Part shown: in pieces, positions 58,037-64,000 of the stretch | How positions within the stretch are numbered: position 1 is the stretch's first letter | How the letters are laid out: each line of letters opens with the position of its first letter | Assembly: GCF_014203735.1 (NCBI RefSeq) | Contig: NZ_JACHJQ010000001.1 | Location: 1,262,242-1,326,241 of the forward strand | Source: Actinophytocola algeriensis | Lineage (GTDB): Bacteria > Actinomycetota > Actinomycetes > Mycobacteriales > Pseudonocardiaceae | DNA length: 64,000 nucleotides | Direction of reading: 5' to 3' | The notes under the pieces: generated by a model | What the model was told of the DNA's origin: nothing | Seen by the model: only the letters and a program-made list of their open reading frames with translations | Databases searched by the model: none | Position numbers and translations under genes: made by a program

Positions 58037-58810
58037 TCACGTCAGCGCCTCCACGCGGGTGGTGTCGCTCCAGTGGAACAGGCGCCTGCCGGTCCGCTCG
58101 AGGCCCTCGTTGACCAGGTACCCGATGATGCCGATGACGATGGTGCCCGCCAGTACCTCGTCCATGCCGTTGACGGTGGTGTAGACGTCGATGATGAAGG
58201 CGCCGACGCCGATCTCACTGCCGGCCAGGTACTCGGTGGACACCGTGACGATCAGCGCGATTGCCGCCGAGAGCCGGATTCCGGTGAACGCGAACGGCGC
58301 CACGTGCGGCAGCGCGACCGTGGCCAGCACCCGTGTCCGCCGGTGGCCCAACGACCGTGCGGTGTCCAGCAGGAGCGGGTCGATGTCGTCGAGCGCGTAG
58401 ATGATGTTGAACAGGATCGGCCAGACCGCGGCGAGCACCGCCAGCGTGATCTTCGCTTCCGGTCCGGAGCCGATGGTGATGATGATCAGCGGGATCAGGG
58501 CCACCGGCGGGATCGGCCGGATGAACTCGATCAGTGCCCTGGTGGATGAGCGCAGCCAGGGCAGACTGCCCAGCAGTAGCCCCGCGGGCACGGCGATGGC
58601 GATGGCGATCAGGAGAGCGATGAGCCATGCGAGCACCGTCGCGATCACGTCGCGGAGGAAGGAAGCCTGGCCGAGCAGTTCCACCAGCCGCACCGACACC
58701 TCGCTCGGTGGCGGCAGGGAGGTCCTGGTGACCATGCCGGACTGGCTGACTCCCTCCCACAGCAGGAGGAAGCCGGCCAGCCCGATCAGATTTCGGATGA
58801 CGGGTCGCAA
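58037..58810 (-). CDS. ABC transporter permease (SsuC/TauC-type) 2
   Basis: A 257-residue integral membrane protein with six hydrophobic segments. EAA loop LGHRRTRVLATVALPHVAPFAFTGIRLSAA (about 165-195), and FIRPIPPVALIPLIIITIGSGPEAKI, the family's central signature. TTG 58810 is the start, 16 bp after the binding-protein stop. Two permease genes in a row suggest a heterodimeric importer. Confidence 0.9.
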   Translation of the reverse strand: MRPVIRNLIGLAGFLLLWEGVSQSGMVTRTSLPPPSEVSVRLVELLGQASFLRDVIATVLAWLIALLIAIAIAVPAGLLLGSLPWLRSSTRALIEFIRPIPPVALIPLIIITIGSGPEAKITLAVLAAVWPILFNIIYALDDIDPLLLDTARSLGHRRTRVLATVALPHVAPFAFTGIRLSAAIALIVTVSTEYLAGSEIGVGAFIIDVYTTVNGMDEVLAGTIVIGIIGYLVNEGLERTGRRLFHWSDTTRVEALT

Positions 58811-58826
58811 CGCTTCGGTCAGACGC

Positions 58827-59864
58827 TCAGGTCAGCGGTGCGGTCGGGACGATCATCTTCGACACGTCGAGTTCCTCGGTGATGACGGCGAAGTCCTTCA
58901 TCAGGTCCGGCACCCGCTGGATTCGCGTGGCGTCCAGCTTCGACTGGAACGTCAGCAGGGTGGCGACCTTCGCGATGTTCTCGTCGACGCCGGAGAACTT
59001 GACCAGCAGCGGCTCGACCAGCGTCCGGTCGGAGAGCGCCAGGTCGGTGCCCTTCTGCATCGCGCGCTGGAACGCGGCGATCGTGTTCGGGTTCTTCTTC
59101 ACGAAGTCGCCGGTCGAACCCCAGCCCGCGACCGGCATGTCGGCGGTCGGGCCGGTGGCGGTGTCGAAGATGGGCAGGGCGCCCGCCACGGTCTGCGTCT
59201 GGCTGAGGAACGGCTCTGTCACGAAAGCGGCGTCCACGTTGCCTGCCTTGAGCGCGTCCGCGGTCGCCGGGAACGGCGTCTTGACCCACTGGATGCTCTT
59301 GTAGTCCACGCCCTTCGTCTTCAGCGTGGACATGGTGAGCAGGTCGGAGATGGTGCCGGTGGCGGTGACCGCGACCCGCTTGCCCGCCATGTCCTGGACG
59401 GTCTTGACCGACGAGTTCGGCAGTGCGACGACCATGCAGCTGTTCGGGCCTGCCGACGCCGCGTCGGCGACGATCTTGACGCCGCCCTTGGCCTGACCCG
59501 CCTTCCTGCTCTCGGCGAGGAAGAAGGGGGTGTAGCTCGAGTACGAGATGTCGGCCTCGCCCGAGATGAGCTTGTTGACCGACTCACCGCCGGAGGGCGC
59601 GTCGACGAACTTGACTTCCAGACCCTCGTCCTCGAAGAAGCCCTCCTGCATCGCCAGGTGGAACGGCGCGAGGTCGGTGGTCTTCATGATCGAGATGTTG
59701 AGGGTGGTCGTCTCCAGCTTGCCGTTGCCGCCGGACTGCGGTTCGGACTCCTCGTCAGAACCACCGAGCAGACTGCACCCGGACAGCGCCGTGACCAGCG
59801 TCAATGCTGTAGCGACCAAGGGAAGACGAGAGCGGAGACCGCTCCCGGTACGGCCTGTGGGCAT
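58827..59864 (-). CDS. ABC transporter substrate-binding lipoprotein (NMT1/SsuA-like)
   Basis: A 345-residue protein. Lipobox LSGC (Cys at about 29: VTALSGCSLLGG), then an NMT1/SsuA-type periplasmic-binding fold: TTDLAPFHLAMQEGFFEDEGLEVKFVDAPSGGESVNKLISGEADISYSSYTPFFLAES, then MVVALPNSSVKTVQDMAGKRVAVTATGTISDL and NVDAAFVTEPFL. ATG 59864 is preceded by GAGGAGAGGCTCC. It is the first gene of the minus-strand importer. The ligand is not deducible; candidates are aromatic or sulfonated acids. Confidence 0.91.
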   Translation of the reverse strand: MPTGRTGSGLRSRLPLVATALTLVTALSGCSLLGGSDEESEPQSGGNGKLETTTLNISIMKTTDLAPFHLAMQEGFFEDEGLEVKFVDAPSGGESVNKLISGEADISYSSYTPFFLAESRKAGQAKGGVKIVADAASAGPNSCMVVALPNSSVKTVQDMAGKRVAVTATGTISDLLTMSTLKTKGVDYKSIQWVKTPFPATADALKAGNVDAAFVTEPFLSQTQTVAGALPIFDTATGPTADMPVAGWGSTGDFVKKNPNTIAAFQRAMQKGTDLALSDRTLVEPLLVKFSGVDENIAKVATLLTFQSKLDATRIQRVPDLMKDFAVITEELDVSKMIVPTAPLT

Positions 59865-60113
59865 GTGGAGCCTCTCCTCATGGGTGAGGTGGTGAAAGGT
59901 GATGTCGGTGGTGCCCCCGTACACCAGGCGGCCACTCTAGAGACCTCCGTTCCCGAGTGACAATCTGTGTTCGCTCTCGGCTGTTCGGGTGATGACGCTT
60001 CCGGAACGGGTGGCAGCATGCACGCGTTCGTCTGCGCACCGTGGTCGCCTGATTGCGCGCGGACGCCGTCTACCTGCGCACTCTCGTCACGACCAGCGAT
60101 CCGGCGACTACAT

Positions 60114-60135
60114 ATGGGGGGAGTCTGCCCCCCAT
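60114..60135. other. Perfect G/C hairpin in the 59865-60459 gap
   Basis: ATGGGGGG-AGTCTG-CCCCCCAT, a perfect 8-bp stem with a 6-base loop, in the 595-bp gap between the divergent importer and the conservon kinase. The gap also has TTGACA at 60435-60440 but no convincing -10. I see no gene in it. Confidence 0.5.
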
Positions 60136-60459
60136 TCGTGACCCCTCCAGATCTGTACCGATCGCGAAAGATCGTTGTCTGGGTGTGACCTTTCCAACTC
60201 TGATGTTCGACGCATTCCTCCGAAGGACTTACGCGCGGCGATGCAGTCCGCTACTGTCTGTGCCCACACTGAGGTCATGATCGTCGAAGCAGTCAATGAG
60301 GCGCACGTCAGCAGGCACTTTTCCGGTGGTGGGAGTCGGAGGGTGGCTGCGCACGGCCGCGCCGCGGCATTGGGCGCGGGACCGATGGAGACCTCACTGG
60401 GGAACACGCCCGTTCCAGCGGGCGGACCATCGGCTTGACAATCAGGGAGAGTGCTGGTA

Positions 60460-63400
60460 GTGCCCGAGCCGACTGCTGACGTCCCACGCCGCCGCGGCGG
60501 CAACGTCGGCGACAACTCTGTCCGGCGTGCCGCGTCCGCTGGCCCTCCTCCTCCGCCGTCCGCGCACAAGGGCGGGTCGGTCCTTCGCATGCGGAACTGG
60601 CGGCTGCGCACGAAGGTCATCGCCGTCATCGTGGTCCCGACCCTGACCGCGCTCGCGCTCGGCGGACTGCGCGCGGCGGGCGACCTGGACCGTGCCGCGG
60701 AGTTCCGGCAGACGGTCAGCCAGGTCGACCTGGCCAGGAACGTGACCCTCGTGGTGCACGAGATGCAGAAGGAGCGCGACCTCGCGGTGGCGTGGGCCGC
60801 GAACCGCGACAACGCGCGCACGCCGCTCGACGCCCAGATCGGCATCGTCGACCGGGCGGTCACCTCGGCTCAGGAGGTGGCGAGCGCGCTGGACACGGAT
60901 GACGAGTCAGCCAAGGAGCGGTACAACATCGGCCTGCAGCGCCTCTCCGCGCTGGGGGCGATCCGGGAGACCACCCAGAACACCGCCTACCCCGACGCCT
61001 CGGTCTTCAACGCGTACTCGCGCGTGCTGGTCGACGTCGTGCGCCTGGGTCGCGAGATCAACACCGCGGTCACCGACCGGGACCTGCTGCGTGAGGGCAC
61101 CGTCATCCAGTCGCTGTCCGAAGCCAAGGAGAGCGTCTCCCAGGAGAACGCGATCCTGCAGATCGCGGCGGTGCACGACAGCTACCCCGCCGACCTCCTC
61201 TCCCGTATCCGGGACACGCAGGCCGCCGCGGCAGGCGCGCTGGAGGACTACCGCGCCAACGCTTCGCTCGACCAGCTCCAGCTGTTCAACGACACGGTCT
61301 CCGGCAGTGAGGTGGACGATCGGCAGCGGATCAAGGCGCAGGCCATCTCTGCCGCCGAGCGCTCCACGGCCGACGTGCCGCTGCCCTTGCTGATCAATGC
61401 CGCGGACCTGAGCAACGCCGGTGCCGCCACGGTCGAGCGCATGCGCACGGTGGAGATCGCGTTGCTCGACCAGTTGCGCGGCGAGGCCGACGAGCTGGCC
61501 AACGCCGCCGTCACGTCCGCGTGGCGGGACGCGGCGCTCGTGGTGGTCGCACTCCTGCTTGCGTTCGGCCTCATGGTGATCGTCACCCGGTCGCTGCTGA
61601 CCCCGTTGCGCGTGCTGCGCCGTGAGGCGCTAGAGGTCGCCAACCGGAAGCTGCCCGCCTCGGTACAGCGGATCCTCGCCGACCCGAACCCGGCCGAGGC
61701 CGCGAAGCACGCGGTCGAGCCGATGCCGGTGTTCACGAGGGAGGAGACCGGTCAGCTGGCCCGCTCGTTCGACGCGGTGCAGGAGCAGGCGGTCCTGATG
61801 GCGACCGAGCAGGCGCTCCTGCGCGAGAACATCAACTCGATCTTCGTCAACCTGTCCCGCCGGTCGCAGACCCTGCTCGAACGCCAGTTGTCGCTGATCG
61901 ACCGCCTGGAGCAGGACGAGCAGGACCCCGACCAACTGGCCTCGCTGTTCGAGCTGGACCACCTCGCCACCCGTATGCGGCGGAACTCGGAAAGCCTCCT
62001 GGTGCTCTCCGGCACTGGCCTTTCGCGGCAGCTGTCGCGGCCGGTGCCCGCCTCCGACGTGGTCGGTGCCTCGGTGTCCGAGGTCGAGCACTACGTCCGC
62101 GTCGAGGTGGCTTCCGCACCGGAAGTCGCGGTCCAGGGTCGCGCGGTCTCCGACCTCGTGCACGTCGTCGCGGAGCTGCTGGACAACGCGACCTTCTTCT
62201 CGGAGCCGGAGAAGAAGGTGATCGTCCGGATGTCGATGACGCGCAAGCAGGAACTGGCCATCCAGATCACCGACAAAGGCGTCGGCATGTCGGAGCAGGA
62301 GATCGCGGCGGCCAACGCCCGGCTCGCCGACCCGCCGGACCTGGACGTCGCGGTGACCAGGCGAATGGGGCTGTACGTGGTCGCGCGCCTGGCCAAGCGG
62401 CACAACATCACCGTGCGGCTGCGTGACAACGAGGACATCGAGGGCGGTCTGGTCGCCCGAATCGTGGTCCCGGCCGATCTGATCCAGCCGCTGGGCGCGC
62501 CAGCGCGCTCGCTGTCGGCCACCGCGACGACGTCCTCGCTGCGGCCCACGGCCATGGAGTCGTCGCTGGGCACCGGCTCGAGCCTGCCGAGCCTGCCGAG
62601 CGCCCCGGTCCCGGCCCGCAGCAGCGGCATAGCCGGTGCGTTCGCCGGCGGCATACCGAGGAGACTGCGGCCGGACGGCAACTTCAGCAGGGACACGACA
62701 CGTCGGGACCGCAGCCCCGAGCAGGCAACCGGCCAGTCGGCCAACGCCCTGACCCACGACCGGATCGACGTCGCCCCCGCGTCCAGCGGCGCCACGCCGG
62801 ACCTCGACGGACGCCCCAGCGGTCCAGGCGATCCGGCCACCTCGGGCGAGTACGCGACGGGCCTGTTCGGCCCGCCGCTGCCCGAACCGAGCCCTGCCGT
62901 GGCCAACGACCGACCGCCGCTGGCCACCGGCCGCCCGACCATCGACCACCACGAGGACGCGCCGACCGAACGCCTGCCGATCTACGAGGCTGTGCTCTCG
63001 CAGTGGTTCGAGGCCGCGGACTCCGGCGTGCACCCGCTCCCGCCGGACCAACCGCCGACCGGGAGCACGACAGGGATGCAGGGTGCCGCCAACGGCTCGG
63101 CCTCTGCCCCAGAAGGGCGGCCAGAGCCGGTGTGGACCTCACCTGGTGACGAAGGCTGGCAGGCGGCCGAGGCACTGCTCAGCACCGGTGCGGAGAAGCG
63201 GACCACCAACGCGGGGCTGCCGAAGCGAAAGCCCAAGGAACACCTCATGCCGGGGTCGGCGGCGCCACGCAACCAAGAGCAGACCACGACCACCGGAGTG
63301 CCGGCAGCTCCGCCGGTGCCACCTCGCTCGCCGGACGCCATCCGCGGTCGCATGTCGAGCTTCCAGCAGGGTGTGCGGCGTGGTCGGCACACACTCATCG

Positions 63401-63462
63401 ATGCCCACTCCGGCGACACGTCCGGTGCCGAGGTCAACCGCCCAGATGAGGAGCAGGAGTGA
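60460..63462 (+). CDS. Histidine kinase-like protein with nitrate/nitrite-sensing domain, conservon 2
   Basis: About 1000 residues. A transmembrane helix at about 50-70 is followed by a NIT-type sensor domain (about 75-330) with [17 protein letters not shown], the signature found in nitrate/nitrite-sensing domains. A second helix ([24 protein letters not shown], about 350-373) leads to a HAMP-like region, a dimerisation helix, and a HATPase domain with N-box [15 protein letters not shown]1 DKGVGMS and G2 [15 protein letters not shown]. The C-terminal 300 residues are disordered. GTG 60460 has GGGAGAG eight bases upstream; GTG 60451 is the alternative. Confidence 0.92.
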   Translation: MPEPTADVPRRRGGNVGDNSVRRAASAGPPPPPSAHKGGSVLRMRNWRLRTKVIAVIVVPTLTALALGGLRAAGDLDRAAEFRQTVSQVDLARNVTLVVHEMQKERDLAVAWAANRDNARTPLDAQIGIVDRAVTSAQEVASALDTDDESAKERYNIGLQRLSALGAIRETTQNTAYPDASVFNAYSRVLVDVVRLGREINTAVTDRDLLREGTVIQSLSEAKESVSQENAILQIAAVHDSYPADLLSRIRDTQAAAAGALEDYRANASLDQLQLFNDTVSGSEVDDRQRIKAQAISAAERSTADVPLPLLINAADLSNAGAATVERMRTVEIALLDQLRGEADELANAAVTSAWRDAALVVVALLLAFGLMVIVTRSLLTPLRVLRREALEVANRKLPASVQRILADPNPAEAAKHAVEPMPVFTREETGQLARSFDAVQEQAVLMATEQALLRENINSIFVNLSRRSQTLLERQLSLIDRLEQDEQDPDQLASLFELDHLATRMRRNSESLLVLSGTGLSRQLSRPVPASDVVGASVSEVEHYVRVEVASAPEVAVQGRAVSDLVHVVAELLDNATFFSEPEKKVIVRMSMTRKQELAIQITDKGVGMSEQEIAAANARLADPPDLDVAVTRRMGLYVVARLAKRHNITVRLRDNEDIEGGLVARIVVPADLIQPLGAPARSLSATATTSSLRPTAMESSLGTGSSLPSLPSAPVPARSSGIAGAFAGGIPRRLRPDGNFSRDTTRRDRSPEQATGQSANALTHDRIDVAPASSGATPDLDGRPSGPGDPATSGEYATGLFGPPLPEPSPAVANDRPPLATGRPTIDHHEDAPTERLPIYEAVLSQWFEAADSGVHPLPPDQPPTGSTTGMQGAANGSASAPEGRPEPVWTSPGDEGWQAAEALLSTGAEKRTTNAGLPKRKPKEHLMPGSAAPRNQEQTTTTGVPAAPPVPPRSPDAIRGRMSSFQQGVRRGRHTLIDAHSGDTSGAEVNRPDEEQE

Positions 63463-63884
63463 CGACTCCATCCACAGATCAGCCCGGCAGCTTCGGTTGG
63501 CTCATCACGGATTTCGTGCGTCGAGTACCCGGCGTGGCGCACGCCGTTGCCGTGTCGGCGGACGGGCTGCTGCTCGCCGCCTCCCATGGCCTGCCGAGGG
63601 ACCGCGCCGAGCAGCTCTCGGCGGTGTCCTCCGGCCTGGTCAGCCTCACGCACGGGGCGGCGAGGTGTTTCGAGGCCGGTAGCGTGAGCCAGACCGTGGT
63701 CGAGATGGACCGCGGGTACCTGTTCCTGATGTCCATTTCGGACGGCTCGTGCCTGTCGGTGCTGGCCGCGCCGAACTCCGACATCGGTCTCATCGTCTAC
63801 GAGATGACCTTGCTGGTCGAACGGGTCGGCCAGCAGATGACTCCCGAGTTGCGTGCGCAGCTGCAAGGCGCACGCCGCGGATGA
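63459..63884 (+). CDS. cvnB: Roadblock/LC7 conservon protein
   Basis: A 141-residue roadblock/LC7 protein: [60 protein letters not shown] and the strand [23 protein letters not shown] 63459 overlaps the kinase stop by GTGA. It differs clearly from the first conservon copy ([15 protein letters not shown] vs PDTHSALLLSVDGIP). Its stop overlaps a tiny DUF742 remnant (ATGA). Confidence 0.92.
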   Translation: MTTPSTDQPGSFGWLITDFVRRVPGVAHAVAVSADGLLLAASHGLPRDRAEQLSAVSSGLVSLTHGAARCFEAGSVSQTVVEMDRGYLFLMSISDGSCLSVLAAPNSDIGLIVYEMTLLVERVGQQMTPELRAQLQGARRG

Positions 63885-63976
63885 CCGTGTTCACCGCGAC
63901 GGCGCGCATGGTCGTCGGCGACCGGCCGTCGATCGAATTCATGGAAAGGGTGCTCAGTGGTCTCCGCAGGCTCTAG
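63881..63976 (+). pseudogene. cvnC: DUF742 remnant, 31 codons
   Basis: ATG 63881 (overlapping the roadblock stop) to TAG 63974-63976: [30 protein letters not shown]. The last 20 residues match the DUF742 C-terminus, as in the first conservon (DPAILEAVIDGLRRFV), but the first 90 or so, with RPYxxTxGRT and the winged-helix part, are missing. An internal deletion has kept start and end in frame. It can hardly fold as DUF742. Confidence 0.7.
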
Positions 63977-64000
63977 TCCCCTCGGCCCGCGCGGCGCGTC
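63957..64000 (+). CDS. cvnD: Start of a conservon GTPase, 3'-partial
   Basis: GTG 63957, overlapping the DUF742 remnant, begins VVSAGSSPLGPRGA and runs off the window. This matches the usual N-terminus of CvnD-type GTPases before the P-loop. The call rests on position and 14 residues only. Confidence 0.5.
   Translation, partial: MVSAGSSPLGPRGA

Noticed and set aside
1..64000. CRISPR arrays, tRNA genes, IS elements, phage genes, riboswitches
   Set aside because: No regular 25-40-bp repeat/spacer pattern, no cloverleaf-like sequence, no transposase or integrase signature and no conserved riboswitch core was found by eye.

Overview
This is a 64 kb chromosomal stretch from a very high-GC actinomycete. 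Two conservon-type signalling operons, a mycothiol/DinB-type isomerase, an F420-type (Ddn-like) reductase, a DUF574 methyltransferase, PknB-type kinases and frequent GTG/TTG starts all point to Actinobacteria. The gene mix resembles Pseudonocardiaceae (Saccharothrix, Lentzea, Amycolatopsis), but no rRNA or other taxonomic marker is present, so this is inference. No tRNA, rRNA, CRISPR array, insertion sequence or phage was seen.

Layout. 1-4.5 kb: housekeeping-type genes, including a MarR repressor divergent from an isomerase-like gene with two tandem operator palindromes between them, and a frameshifted alpha/beta hydrolase. 4.6-13.4 kb: a redox island, the most unusual part of the window. It holds a secreted protein, a five-helix DUF6529 membrane protein, a lipoprotein or Tat protein with two complete Rieske domains, an ECF sigma/anti-sigma pair, and a second operon: tiny lipoprotein, DUF4142 protein, membrane heme-type domain fused to a 3Fe-4S ferredoxin, and a ferredoxin reductase carrying a roughly 570-residue disordered repeat tail. 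Promoter-like boxes TGAACC-N16-CGTGT(A/T) lie before the secreted-protein gene and the sigma gene, and a weaker variant lies before the second operon. They suggest one SigL-type regulon that builds an envelope electron-transfer chain. 13.6-14.9 kb: an acyl-CoA dehydrogenase-like gene. 15-18.7 kb: conservon 1 (histidine kinase, roadblock, DUF742, GTPase, GAF protein). 18.9-31.4 kb: assorted single genes, including a DnaJ-NERD fusion, a PucR-type regulator, an 893-residue membrane protein, a secreted flavoprotein and a 42-residue ORF.

31.4-41.8 kb: a ten-gene, almost gapless minus-strand operon with a branched-chain-type (Liv) ABC importer followed by a hydrolase, SDR dehydrogenase, amidohydrolase, acyl-CoA ligase and MaoC hydratase, divergent from a PaaX-type regulator. 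It looks like import, CoA activation and degradation of an unidentified acid. 42-49.7 kb: MFS exporter, methyltransferase, a degenerate kinase next to an intact Ser/Thr kinase, and an M28 peptidase. 49.8-52.4 kb: a field of gene fragments (TetR, MFS, quinone-reductase and methyltransferase pieces) around small atypical genes, one of them immunity-like.

52.5-59.9 kb: a methyltransferase, then an acyl-CoA-dehydrogenase-like flavoprotein overlapping a benzoylformate-decarboxylase-like ThDP enzyme whose start lies in a 12-bp tandem repeat of GTG codons, convergent with a nitrate/sulfonate/taurine-type ABC importer. 60.4-64 kb: the start of conservon 2 (NIT-domain histidine kinase, roadblock protein, a 31-codon remnant of DUF742, start of a GTPase). 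Short reading frames outside the listed genes look like shadows.
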